Below are positions 37,152 through 45,206 of a stretch of 64,000 nt of DNA, in pieces (the first letter of the stretch is position 1; the number at the start of each line of letters is the position of its first letter). The DNA comes from Halostella litorea. GTDB taxonomy: Archaea; Halobacteriota; Halobacteria; Halobacteriales; Natronoarchaeaceae. The DNA lies in assembly GCF_004785955.1 (NCBI RefSeq), contig NZ_SJER01000005.1, positions 62,001-126,000 on the forward strand. Direction: 5' to 3'. Both the position numbers and the translations under genes were made by a program. The notes under the pieces are model-generated. The model had not been told where the DNA came from, ran no database searches, and worked only from the letters and a program-made list of their open reading frames with translations.

Positions 37152-37838
37152 TCACCCGTCGTCGCGACTCGCGTTCCGGTAACCCTCGCCGTCGATCACC
37201 GCCACGTCCGCCTCCCCGTCGGCGAGTTCGTCGTCCGCGTCCGCCCGGAGCGCGTCGAGCGCGCGGTCGACGGCCGCGGACTCGTCGAGGCCCGGTTCGT
37301 ACGTCCCCTCCAGGTGATCGAGGAGTCCGCCGTCGCCCCCGACCGCGACGGCCCGCCATGCGGTCGGCGTGCCCGAGGGGTCGACCTCGTACAGCGCCGG
37401 GCCGTCGCGGTCGACGCCGGCGACCAGCAGCGCCACGCCGAACGGGCGCGCCCCGCCGGTCTGGGTCGTCTCCTGCACTGCGTCGGCAAGCGACTTGGCC
37501 AGCGCCTCGACGGGCATCGGCTCGCCGTAGCGCAGGCGCTCGCGCTGTGCGGTCACGCGGGCCAGGTCCACCAGCCGCCGGGCGTCGGCCACGTGACCCG
37601 CGGTCGCGACCCCGAGGTGGTCGTCGACCGCGTGCAGTTTCTCGACGCTGTCGGCCACCTGGAGCGACGACCGCCGCCGCCCGTCGGCCGCGAGGGCGAC
37701 GCCGTCGGCGTACCGGACGCCGACCGTGGGGTGGCCCCGCGTCACCGCCTCGCGGGCGTACTCGACCTGGTAGAGCCGGCCGTCGGGCGAGAACACCGTG
37801 ACGCCGCGGTCGTAGGCCGTCTGGTCGTGGCCCTGCAT
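37152..37838 (-). CDS. psmA: Proteasome alpha-type subunit
   Basis: The 228-residue protein is a 20S proteasome alpha subunit. It starts with the gate-forming N-terminal region QTAYDRGVTVFSPDGRLYQVEYAREAV. The SVEKLHAV segment holds the Lys expected in the pocket that binds the PAN/Cdc48 C-terminal HbYX tail. It directly follows the beta gene with no gap, so the two form one transcript. A shorter, less acidic C-terminus than main haloarchaeal PsmA suggests a second isoform, but no other copy can be seen in this window. Confidence 0.9.
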   Translation of the reverse strand: MQGHDQTAYDRGVTVFSPDGRLYQVEYAREAVTRGHPTVGVRYADGVALAADGRRRSSLQVADSVEKLHAVDDHLGVATAGHVADARRLVDLARVTAQRERLRYGEPMPVEALAKSLADAVQETTQTGGARPFGVALLVAGVDRDGPALYEVDPSGTPTAWRAVAVGGDGGLLDHLEGTYEPGLDESAAVDRALDALRADADDELADGEADVAVIDGEGYRNASRDDG

Positions 37839-38528
37839 CTACGCCACCTCCGTCGGGTCGTCGTGGGTCTCGAACGCCACGCCGTCCGCCGTGACGCGCG
37901 CGACCAGGACGCCGTTGCCGCTGGCCGTGTCGCGCTCGCTGGCCGCGGCGACCGCGTCGGCGGCGGCCGCGACGGCTCCGTCGAGGTCGGCGTCCGGCTC
38001 GTACTGCCGCTCGAGGACGCCGTAGGCGACCTGCATCCCGCTGCCCGTCGCGGCGTAGTCGTCGGCCATCACCCCGCCGCCGCCGTCGAGGTCGTACACG
38101 TGCGTCCCGTCGCCGTCGACGCCGCCGAGGACGGGCGTCACCGGCGCGCCGCGGAGCAGGTCGCCCGCGACCCGCGCCAGCGCGTCCATCGACAGCGGCC
38201 GCCCGCGACGCGCCTCGTAGAGGCTCGCCTCGGAGCGGAGCTGTCGGACGACCGCCTGCGCGTCGCCGACGGACCCCGACAGCGTCATCGCCGCCGAGGG
38301 GTGGACCTGCTCGACCTTGTCGACGCCTTTGTTCGCGACGAACCGGCCGCCGAGGCTGGCCCGGCGGTCCGCCGCGAGGGCGACCCCGTTGGTCGCCGCG
38401 ATGCCGACGGTGGTCGTCCCCGTCTTTGCGACGGTCCCGTCGGGGGCTGTCCGCCGGCCCGCGCCGTCGCCGTCCGCGTTCCGTGCCGTTCCGTCGTGGG
38501 CCGCCGCCGGCCCGGAGGGTCGTGCCAT
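37839..38528 (-). CDS. psmB: Proteasome beta subunit precursor
   Basis: The 229-residue precursor has a 37-residue propeptide ending TVAKTG; autolysis would expose Thr38 (TTTVGIAATNGV) as the nucleophile. An Asp at mature position 17 and a Lys at mature 34 (shifted by one from Lys33 of Thermoplasma) complete the active site, so it should be active. The propeptide is Gly/Ala/Asp-rich. It is the first gene of the pair with the alpha subunit and stands behind an 18-bp palindrome. Confidence 0.92.
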   Translation of the reverse strand: MARPSGPAAAHDGTARNADGDGAGRRTAPDGTVAKTGTTTVGIAATNGVALAADRRASLGGRFVANKGVDKVEQVHPSAAMTLSGSVGDAQAVVRQLRSEASLYEARRGRPLSMDALARVAGDLLRGAPVTPVLGGVDGDGTHVYDLDGGGGVMADDYAATGSGMQVAYGVLERQYEPDADLDGAVAAAADAVAAASERDTASGNGVLVARVTADGVAFETHDDPTEVA

Positions 38529-38563
38529 GCGAACCGATCGGGGCCGCCCGGGGAAATATGTTA

Positions 38564-38581
38564 GCTAAAATATATTTTAGC
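38564..38581. promoter_or_regulatory. 18-bp perfect palindrome over the psmBA promoter
   Basis: GCTAAAATATATTTTAGC is a perfect inverted repeat, 36 bases upstream of the psmB start, in a GC-rich background. Its AT-rich centre is well placed as TATA box for psmB, while the symmetry suggests an operator for a dimeric regulator. The divergent mrp gene has a separate TATA candidate (CCTTATC near 38648). Confidence 0.6.
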
Positions 38582-38679
38582 CGGCGGTCGCCGACGGCGG
38601 GAGCGGGGCAACCGGCCCCCGACGGCGGGCGGTCCCGGGACGAAAACCCTTATCGGCGCGTCCGCGCCTATCTACGGGT

Positions 38680-39711
38680 ATGGACGCAGACGACGTGCTC
38701 GACCTCCTCCGGGAGGTCGAGGACCCGGACCTCGGCGACGACATCGTCTCGCTGAACCTCGTCAACGACGTGACGGTCCAGGGCGACACCGCGCGGGTGT
38801 CCCTGGCGCTCGGTGCGCCGTACTCGCCCAACGAGACGCACATCGCCGACCGCGTCCGGGAGGTGCTCGGTGACGCGGGGCTGGACGCCGACCTCTCCGC
38901 CGAGGTCGACGACGGCCTGTCGACCGACGAGCAGGTGCTCCCCACCGTCGAGAACGTCATCGCGGTCGCGAGCGGGAAAGGCGGCGTCGGCAAGAGCACC
39001 GTCGCCGTCAACCTCGCGGCCGGGCTCTCGCAGTTGGGCGCGCGCGTCGGCCTGTTCGACGCCGACGTGTACGGGCCGAACGTGCCGCGGATGGTCGACG
39101 CCGACGAGGCCCCGCAGGCCACCGCCGACGAGACCATCGTCCCGCCCGAGCGCTACGGGATGCAGCTAATGAGCATGGCCTTCCTCGTCGGCGAGGACGA
39201 CCCCGTCATCTGGCGCGGCCCGATGGTCCACAAGATCCTCACCCAGCTGTGGGAGGACGTCGAGTGGGGCCACCTCGACTACATGATCGTCGACCTGCCG
39301 CCGGGCACCGGCGACACCCAGCTCAGCCTGCTCCAGAGCGTCCCCATCGCCGGGGCCGTCATCGTCACGACGCCCCAGGAGGTCGCGCTGGACGACGCCC
39401 GGAAGGGCCTGGAGATGTTCGGCAAGCACGACACGCCCGTGCTCGGCATCGCGGAGAACATGGCGACGTTCAAGTGCCCGGACTGCGGCGGCGAACACCC
39501 CATCTTCGGCGAGGGCGGCGGCGAGCGCTTCGCCGCCGAGCACGACATGCCGTTCCTCGGGTCGGTGCCGCTGGACCCGGAAGTTCGCACCGGCGGCGAC
39601 GAGGGCGAGCCGGTCGTGCTGGACGAGGACAGCGACACGGGCCAGGCGTTCCGCGACATCACCGAGCGCGTGGCGAACAACGTCGGCATCGTCAAGCGCC
39701 GCCGGCAGTAG
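38680..39711 (+). CDS. Mrp/ApbC Fe-S cluster carrier ATPase
   Basis: The 343-residue protein has an N-terminal DUF59/MIP18 domain (about 1-85) and a P-loop ATPase domain with the deviant Walker A GKGGVGKST (99-107), DADVYGPN, and VDLPPGTGD. Cys266 and Cys269 in FKCPDCGG bind the bridging Fe-S cluster at the dimer interface. It probably delivers [4Fe-4S] clusters to target proteins. A CCTTATC element about 30 bases upstream suggests a nearly leaderless transcript, divergent from psmBA. Confidence 0.93.
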   Translation: MDADDVLDLLREVEDPDLGDDIVSLNLVNDVTVQGDTARVSLALGAPYSPNETHIADRVREVLGDAGLDADLSAEVDDGLSTDEQVLPTVENVIAVASGKGGVGKSTVAVNLAAGLSQLGARVGLFDADVYGPNVPRMVDADEAPQATADETIVPPERYGMQLMSMAFLVGEDDPVIWRGPMVHKILTQLWEDVEWGHLDYMIVDLPPGTGDTQLSLLQSVPIAGAVIVTTPQEVALDDARKGLEMFGKHDTPVLGIAENMATFKCPDCGGEHPIFGEGGGERFAAEHDMPFLGSVPLDPEVRTGGDEGEPVVLDEDSDTGQAFRDITERVANNVGIVKRRRQ

Positions 39712-39824
39712 TGCGGTTCGCGTGGGAGCGACCGCGGGCCGCCGTCGTCGGCCCGGTCGCCCGTCGCCGGTTTCTCGATCCCGTCGCGTAGCCGTTAACA
39801 ACGACGGCCGCCGTAGCGTCCGAC

Positions 39825-40040
39825 ATGTCCGAGTTCGACCCCGACGCCGAGCGCGTCGAGACGCTGCGGGCCGTCGCCGAGGACGTGCGGGGCGACAGCT
39901 CAGAGAGCAAGCAAGTCGCCGCCATCCTCTACCGCGTCAGCGACCTCTACGACCCCGACGAGGACACCGACCCGCGGGAGATATACCTCAACGTCCGCAA
40001 CATCCTGAACGTGAAGGAGCAGGGCGGGCTGGAGCGCTGA
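39825..40040 (+). CDS. Small conserved haloarchaeal protein
   Basis: A 71-residue acidic, helical protein with the central segment SSESKQVAAILYRVSDLYDPDEDTDP. I do not recognise a named family. Length, codon use and the downstream gene on the same strand support it being real. It follows mrp after 113 bases. Confidence 0.65.
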   Translation: MSEFDPDAERVETLRAVAEDVRGDSSESKQVAAILYRVSDLYDPDEDTDPREIYLNVRNILNVKEQGGLER

Positions 40041-40122
40041 GTCGCCCCGACCGACGCTGCCGGCCGCCGGCCCGCCGCGCCGCACCGCGGCCGTTTTTAC
40101 GCTGGACCCCTTCGGACGAGGC

Positions 40123-40755
40123 GTGGACGCACACCAGCAGGACACCGCGAACCCGTTCGGGATGGACGAGGACTGCGAGAACTGTCCCGGCCTCTGCGGG
40201 GCGCGCACGCAGGTCGTCCACGGCTACGGCGACGTGGGTGCGGACTTCGCGTTCGTCGGCGAGCGCCCCGGCCCGGGCGCGGACGGGACGGGCGTCCCCT
40301 TTACCGGCGACGCGGGCGGCGAGGCGTTCCTCTCGGTGTTGCGGCGGCTCGGGCTGTGTGCCTCCCCGGCCGACAGCGAGGAGCCGGAGCTACACAACGC
40401 CTTCCTCACGTACCTCACGCGCTGTCGCCACCCCGAGCGCCCGCCGACCGACGAGGAGGTAGCGACCTGCGAACCGTATCTCAACGCCGAGATCCGAATG
40501 ATAAACCCCGAGATCATCGTGCCCGTCGGGGAGCGCGCGCTGGCGGAGGTGTCGACGGAGTACACGACGACCCCCGCCGACGAGTTCGACCTCGTCTCCG
40601 ACGCCGGCGAGGCGATCCGCGGGCGCGGCTTCGAACTCGTCCCCATGATACCGCCCGGCGAGGCGACCGACGAGCAGACGCAGTCGTTCGTCGAGTCGTT
40701 CTCGGCGCTGATGGCCAGCGACTACCGGCAGACGAAGGGCCGCCGGAGCCGATAG
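40123..40755 (+). CDS. Uracil-DNA glycosylase superfamily protein with Fe-S-type cysteines
   Basis: The 210-residue protein resembles family 4/5 UDGs: FVGERPGPGADGTGVPFTGDAG near residue 43 matches the GExPGxxEDxxGxPF motif that activates water and binds uracil. Cys18, Cys21 or Cys25, together with Cys near 101 and 116 (TRCRHPERPPTDEEVATC), could bind a [4Fe-4S] cluster. The second catalytic motif, normally HPS, reads MIPPGEATDE and lacks the His, so activity may be weak, altered or lost. The start is GTG at 40123; an ATG 13 codons later is possible. Confidence 0.8.
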   Translation: MDAHQQDTANPFGMDEDCENCPGLCGARTQVVHGYGDVGADFAFVGERPGPGADGTGVPFTGDAGGEAFLSVLRRLGLCASPADSEEPELHNAFLTYLTRCRHPERPPTDEEVATCEPYLNAEIRMINPEIIVPVGERALAEVSTEYTTTPADEFDLVSDAGEAIRGRGFELVPMIPPGEATDEQTQSFVESFSALMASDYRQTKGRRSR

Positions 40756-40807
40756 CTCGCCGGGGCGGAGCCGGACGTGGGGTGCCACGGCCGACTCCGC
40801 CCGTTTC

Positions 40808-41344
40808 CTACGCCGGGTCGAACTCGGCCTCGGTCACGCCCCACAGCGAGATGTCGCGGTAGTCGCCGTCCTTGTAGTGGTGGTCCCGGCGGGTGCCCTC
40901 ACACTCGAAGCCGATCTTCTCCAGGACGCGCTCGCTGGCGGGGTTGTCCGCCTGCACCTCCGCGGCCACCTTGTGCGCGTTCAGCTCCTGAAAGGCGTAT
41001 GCCACGAGCAGCGACGCGGCCTCGGTGGCGTACCCGTTGCCCTGCTCCTCCGGCAGGACGTAGTAGCCGAGCGTGGCGGTCCGGGCCCGCAGGTCGTCCA
41101 CCCTGCAGCCCGCCCAGCCGACCGTGTCGCCCGCGACCCGTATTGCACACAGGGCGTTGGGGGCGTCGGTCGACTGTTTCCGCTCGATCCACTCGCTCGC
41201 GGCCTCCCGGGTCACCGTTCCGCCGTACGCGCCGGTCGTGCGCATCTCCGGGTCCGTCCGCGACCGCGCGTAGGCTCGAACGTGTGGTTCCCGGGACGGG
41301 TCGAGCGGGACGAGCTCGACGCTGGAACCTTCGAGGAACGCCAT
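40808..41344 (-). CDS. RimJ/RimL-type GNAT acetyltransferase
   Basis: The 178-residue protein is a GNAT N-acetyltransferase of the RimJ/L type: LGYYVLPEEQGNGYATEAASLLVAYAF is the acetyl-CoA loop and helix, and NPASERVLEKIGFECEG is the C-terminal signature. It could acetylate ribosomal-protein N-termini, an aminoglycoside or a small amine. The ATG at 41344 is preferred to a TTG five codons upstream. Confidence 0.88.
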   Translation of the reverse strand: MAFLEGSSVELVPLDPSREPHVRAYARSRTDPEMRTTGAYGGTVTREAASEWIERKQSTDAPNALCAIRVAGDTVGWAGCRVDDLRARTATLGYYVLPEEQGNGYATEAASLLVAYAFQELNAHKVAAEVQADNPASERVLEKIGFECEGTRRDHHYKDGDYRDISLWGVTEAEFDPA

Positions 41345-41377
41345 GCGACTAGTTGGCAAGGAAACGTAATAGTTCTT

Positions 41378-41569
41378 TCACCAGTACGGCGTCCCGCCGC
41401 GCCCGCGCCGGCCGGCGGCGGTCCAGGCGACGACGAGGACCGCGACCAGCGCGGCCGTCGCCAGCGCCGCCGTGTCCGGCCCGGCGGCGACGAACGTGAC
41501 CGGCCCGCCGACCGCGGCGACGGCGGTCAACAGCGCGGCGAGCCCGGCGATCGGTTTGGTCGGGTGCAT
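41378..41569 (-). CDS. Small two-helix membrane protein
   Basis: The 63-residue product starting at MHPTKPIAG has two hydrophobic segments (about 5-27 and 34-50) and a basic Gly/Arg-rich C-terminus. No motif is recognised. A start 13 codons upstream is possible. It lies between two divergent genes and has GC-rich codon use, so its reality is only moderately supported. Confidence 0.45.
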   Translation of the reverse strand: MHPTKPIAGLAALLTAVAAVGGPVTFVAAGPDTAALATAALVAVLVVAWTAAGRRGRGGTPYW

Positions 41570-41637
41570 GCGTCCGCCCACTCGCCGCAGGGGCATAAAA
41601 CGGCGCACCTAAGGGAGCGGACGCCCGAGCCACGGGC

Positions 41638-42387
41638 ATGACAGTCGTCGCAGTCCCCGCCGACCCGCCCCGCGAGGGCGTCGTGCTGCCCCGGCTCCCG
41701 GACACGTCACCGCTCTCGGCCGCCGAGGCGGCCGACCTGTACGAGGCCTCGTTCAAGGACGTCGTCGTGGCGGTCGCCGGCAGCGGCGCGGACCTGCTCG
41801 TGAACTACCGCGCCGACGACGACCTGCCGGCGTGGGACGGCGAGAGCGCCGAGGCCCAGCTCCGCGCCGCCGTCGTCGACGCGCTCGGGAGCGCCGAGGA
41901 CGTCCGCTTCGAGGTACAGGTCGGCTCCTCGCGGGCGGCCCGCGTCGGCAACACGGTGACGCACCTGCTGGAGACCGAAGGGGTCCAGTCCGCGGCGGTG
42001 CTGTCGCCCGCCGCGCCGCTGGTCGACCGGACGAAGGTCGACGAGGCGGCGATGAAGCTCCGCCGGAACGAGGTCGTCCTCGGTCCCGGCGAGGCCGGCC
42101 GCGCGTACTACGCCGGCTTCACCGACACCGTGGACTTCGAGGGCGCGTACGCCCCGCCGGTCCTGGAGACGCTGACGACCCGCGGGGCCGACGCCGGGCA
42201 CGACGTGGACTACCTGCCGATGCTGCCCGTGATCGAGACCGGACGCGACCTGGCGACGGTCGTCTCGACGGTCCGCGCGCTGACCCACGCGGGGCGGGCC
42301 ATCCCGGAACACACCGCGACGGTCCTCGCGGACCTGGGCCTGCGCGTCGCCGAGGGCGGCGACGGCCCCGCGGTGGTCCGCGACTAG
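41638..42387 (+). CDS. DUF2064-like / GT-A-fold nucleotidyltransferase-related protein
   Basis: The 249-residue protein resembles the MobA/CofC/GT-A-like proteins grouped as DUF2064: a short N-terminal beta strand, YEASFKDVVVAVAG, then VLSPAAPLVDRTKVDEAAMKLRRNEVVLGPGEAGRAYYAGFTD near residues 120-165, which corresponds to the region that holds the nucleotide-sugar-binding Asp and glycine loop. It may transfer a sugar or nucleotide. The canonical DxD motif is not clear, so the assignment is tentative. It is convergent with the next lipoprotein gene, overlapping by four bases. Confidence 0.55.
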   Translation: MTVVAVPADPPREGVVLPRLPDTSPLSAAEAADLYEASFKDVVVAVAGSGADLLVNYRADDDLPAWDGESAEAQLRAAVVDALGSAEDVRFEVQVGSSRAARVGNTVTHLLETEGVQSAAVLSPAAPLVDRTKVDEAAMKLRRNEVVLGPGEAGRAYYAGFTDTVDFEGAYAPPVLETLTTRGADAGHDVDYLPMLPVIETGRDLATVVSTVRALTHAGRAIPEHTATVLADLGLRVAEGGDGPAVVRD

Positions 42388-43502
42388 CGCAGGTCGAACG
42401 CGACGGCGACGGCCGGCTCCCAGAAGGCGAACCGGTAGCGCCCGGCGGGGAGGCCGGGACAGACCGCCAGGCTACGCTCGTTGACGTGGCCCTCGACCAC
42501 GCCGTCCGCGCTCATCGGCAGCCGCCACTCGAACCCCTCCCCGGGCGCGTGGCTGACCGCCTCGTCGGTGTACTCGAGCGGGCTCCCGTCGGGCGACCCC
42601 CGGACGTCCTGCCAGCCCGCCTCGGTCCTGACCTGCAGGTTGTACTTGTAGCGATTGCCGGTGTGTCGCTCCGCCTCGCTGACGTTGGTCAGCGTGACGA
42701 CCACCTCGTCGCCGGGGTCGGCCGCGAGTTCGTCGACGCGGAGCGCGAACGTCGGCTCGCCGCGGTCGTCGGTCGCCTCGCCCCACGACAGTTCGCCCTC
42801 CTCGAACCCGGTGCCGTGCCGCGCGAAGTCGTCGTTCTCGCAGGACAGCGCCGCGGGGACCGTCTCGGGTTCGCCGTCCGGCCGGACGTGTCCGGGCAGC
42901 GATTCGAGGTCCGGCGCGAGCGGGTCCTGGGCCGTCGCCGACAGTTCGGTCGTCTCGCCCCAGCCGTCGGTCACCGCGACGCGGGCCTCGGTGACGGGGT
43001 CGCCGTCGAACGTCGCACGGATCAGCGCGCTCGGGTAGGTGATCGCCTGCGTGCACATCGTGTTCTCGTCGCCCTCGGTGGCCGCCTGAGCGTCGGCCGT
43101 CACCGCGCCGTCGGCGAGCGCGACCTCGTTCACCGTCAGTTCGCGGTAACAGCCGTTCGGTGCCGCCGCGGTCACGAGCAGCAGCGTCGACGACCCGAAA
43201 TCGGTGTTGCCGACGAAGCGTCGGGCTGGGTCGGAGAGACCACTCCCGAGCGCCGCGTCGGCCCGCTCCCGGCTGTCGATGACGACGAGGTCCGCGGTCG
43301 TCTCGCCGCCGTCCCAGCCGATCCGGCCGACGGACGGCGCTTGCTGTACCTCGCTGTTGACTAGTTCCGGCGGCTCGTCGGTGTCGCTGGGGTCATCGGA
43401 GCCGTCCGATCCGGGTGCCGCGTTGCCGATACAGCCGGCCAGCGCCGCCGCGAGGGACGCGCCGCCGAGCCGGAGCGCCGTGCGTCGGGAGGTCGGGGAC
43501 AT
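42384..43502 (-). CDS. Exported lipoprotein, unknown function
   Basis: The 372-residue protein starts MSPTSRRTALRLGG and has a Tat-like twin Arg, a hydrophobic stretch and a lipobox ending LAGC (Cys24), so it should be lipid-anchored outside the membrane. A Gly/Ser/Asp linker (about 26-50) follows. The body looks beta-rich, with an Ig-like or immune-globulin-type segment (VVVTLTNVSEAERHTGNRYKYNLQV) near residue 260. The function is unknown. A longer frame would add 21 residues before the signal. Confidence 0.75.
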   Translation of the reverse strand: MSPTSRRTALRLGGASLAAALAGCIGNAAPGSDGSDDPSDTDEPPELVNSEVQQAPSVGRIGWDGGETTADLVVIDSRERADAALGSGLSDPARRFVGNTDFGSSTLLLVTAAAPNGCYRELTVNEVALADGAVTADAQAATEGDENTMCTQAITYPSALIRATFDGDPVTEARVAVTDGWGETTELSATAQDPLAPDLESLPGHVRPDGEPETVPAALSCENDDFARHGTGFEEGELSWGEATDDRGEPTFALRVDELAADPGDEVVVTLTNVSEAERHTGNRYKYNLQVRTEAGWQDVRGSPDGSPLEYTDEAVSHAPGEGFEWRLPMSADGVVEGHVNERSLAVCPGLPAGRYRFAFWEPAVAVAFDLR

Positions 43503-43625
43503 ACACGGCGGTACGACAGCCGGTATAAGGTGCTTTGTGGAGAGTACAGGAGTCGCTGTAGTCACGCCGTCGGGCGGGTGCCGTTCCGACAGTTCTTAAA
43601 CCCGCCCCGCCGTAGACGGGGGCGA

Positions 43626-43709
43626 GGTGGGGTGGCAGAGCGGCCTATTGCGCCTGCCTTGAGAGCAGGTGTCCGAGAGGACTCCTGGGTTCAAATCCCA
43701 GCCCCACCG
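43626..43709 (+). tRNA. tRNA-Ser (anticodon TGA)
   Basis: The 84-base class II tRNA has acceptor stem GGTGGGG/CCCCACC with discriminator G, anticodon arm CCTGC-CTTGAGA-GCAGG with anticodon TGA, a long variable arm and T-arm CTGGG-TTCAAAT-CCCAG. CCA is not encoded. Its 3' end is repeated downstream (43808-43829). Confidence 0.97.
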
Positions 43710-43829
43710 TGAGACCGCGGCGCACCCTCGCGCCGCGGGCGAACGCAACCTGGGGTTCGAAGTAGACCGGTCGCAGCGCCGAGGAAGCGAGGCGACCGTC
43801 CGGGCGTGGTTCAAATCCCAGCCCCACCG
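43688..43829 (+). repeat. 22-bp direct repeat of the tRNA-Ser 3' end
   Basis: GGTTCAAATCCCAGCCCCACCG occurs at 43688-43709 (3' end of tRNA-Ser) and again at 43808-43829, with a 120-base period. No acceptor 5' strand, anticodon arm or D-arm precedes the second copy, so it is not a second tRNA gene. Such a copy of the tRNA 3' end is what integration of an element at a tRNA, or its later loss, leaves behind. Confidence 0.7.
43715..43738 (+). terminator. Strong GC hairpin just after tRNA-Ser
   Basis: CCGCGGCGC and GCGCCGCGG (43715-43723 and 43730-43738) form a 9-bp perfect stem with a 6-base loop, five bases after the tRNA end. No T-run follows, so it may be a processing or transcription-attenuating structure rather than a typical archaeal terminator. 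Confidence 0.4.
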
Positions 43830-43966
43830 CGTCCGTTCCGAGCGTTCATATGATGAGCGACGCGTCCGCGGCGGACCCGCGGTAGCGTAAATACCTTTCC
43901 CAGCGTTGCGCCGGGAGTGACACCGCTGCCCGGGTTAAGGGGGAGGGTGGCGAACGTGGGAGTGCA

Positions 43967-45115
43967 ATGGTTCCCCGCTTGACGCGACGACGGTTTGCGA
44001 GTGGTCTCTCCATGGTCGGCGTGGCCGCGCTCGCCGGCTGTACCGGTTCTTCGGACGACGGTGACGACAGTACGGACGCCGACAACGAGTCCGGCGGCAG
44101 CGACGACACGGACACCGAAGCGACGACGACCGACGAACAGGACGGCCAAGAGAGCGTGAGCGGCAGTCCCGAGGATACGGTCCGCGGGTACGTCGAGGCC
44201 AGCGCGGAGGCCGACGACTCCGAGACCGTTGCGACGTACTTCCACAGGGTCCACCCGTTCCACCCGGACAACCTCGACGAGGACGCCGACGAGTGGCTGT
44301 TGACCGACCGCGAAATCGAGAGCGTCGAGACCGAGGTCGCGGAGGACGCGGAGGCGACGGTCGACGCGGTCATGTCCGCCCCGCTGATGCGGATGTCCGA
44401 GGTGGAGCGCGACACGGTCGCCGACGTCCTCGACGGCGGGCGGGCCGCGGTGGTCGACGCGACGGTCACCTACGGTGACGGCGAGACGACCGAGTTCCGG
44501 TCGGTGACCGTCGCGTCCGACGGCGAGTGGGTCGTGCTCGCCCAGGGGATCGAAGCCGGCGAGGGGAGCGACGGCGGGACTGGCTCGTCGGAACTGGAGG
44601 CGCGGGTCGTCGACCGCGTCACGTTCAACACCGAGGAGGACAGCGCGCGGGTGTACCTCGTCGATTCGCCGGTCGCCGACAGCGTCTCCGTGGAGGCGGA
44701 AAACAGGTTCTCCGGGACGTCGACCGACACGCCCGACCCAGTGAGTTACCTCTCCGTCTACCTCGACCCGGCGGGCGACGCCGTGCTCGTCTCCGCGACG
44801 GTCGACGGCGAGTCCCGGCCGGTCCACCGCGAGGGGTACCCCCCGTCCGAGCGCGTGGTCGACGGGGTCACGTTCGACGACGACCCGGAGACGGACCTCT
44901 ACGACGCGACCGCCAGGGTCGAGTTCACCGGCAACGCCGAGGGCGACCGGCTCGCCGCCGAGTCGACCGTCGCGGGCGGCGAGGCGTCGACCGACTCCCC
45001 GTCGGCGCTCGAACACGCCACGGTCGGCGTCGACCCCGACGGCGACGAAGTCGTGGTGACCCTGACGGCCGACGGCGAGGGGCAGGTGGTCCACCGCGAA
45101 CGGTACCACCCGTAG
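43967..45115 (+). CDS. Exported lipoprotein with two homologous C-terminal repeats
   Basis: The 382-residue protein starts with a twin Arg region (LTRRRFASGL) and a lipobox LAGC (Cys25), then an acidic Ser/Thr/Asp linker to about residue 65. A helical domain (EDTVRGYVEASAEADDSETV) resembling nuclear-transport-factor-like lipoproteins follows (about 66-190). The final 190 residues contain two similar modules, each ending in VHRE-x-Y-x-P (VHREGYPP and VHRERYHP), which suggests duplication. Function is unknown. It is downstream of the tRNA-Ser 3'-end repeat. Confidence 0.75.
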   Translation: MVPRLTRRRFASGLSMVGVAALAGCTGSSDDGDDSTDADNESGGSDDTDTEATTTDEQDGQESVSGSPEDTVRGYVEASAEADDSETVATYFHRVHPFHPDNLDEDADEWLLTDREIESVETEVAEDAEATVDAVMSAPLMRMSEVERDTVADVLDGGRAAVVDATVTYGDGETTEFRSVTVASDGEWVVLAQGIEAGEGSDGGTGSSELEARVVDRVTFNTEEDSARVYLVDSPVADSVSVEAENRFSGTSTDTPDPVSYLSVYLDPAGDAVLVSATVDGESRPVHREGYPPSERVVDGVTFDDDPETDLYDATARVEFTGNAEGDRLAAESTVAGGEASTDSPSALEHATVGVDPDGDEVVVTLTADGEGQVVHRERYHP

Positions 45116-45206
45116 CCCAGTCCGTGCCGGCGGGCCGCCAGCGACGAACGCCCCGGCCTCCCGGACCAGAACCCTCATTGCCGCCCATAGCGAACGTCCG
45201 GACGAA

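Noticed and set aside
38564-38581. The AT-rich palindrome as a terminator
   Set aside because: It lies upstream of both divergent genes, so no transcript ends there; an operator or TATA region fits better.
43710-43835. A second tRNA gene after tRNA-Ser
   Set aside because: Only the T-arm 3' strand and acceptor 3' strand are repeated; no pairing acceptor 5' strand, D-arm or anticodon arm precedes it.
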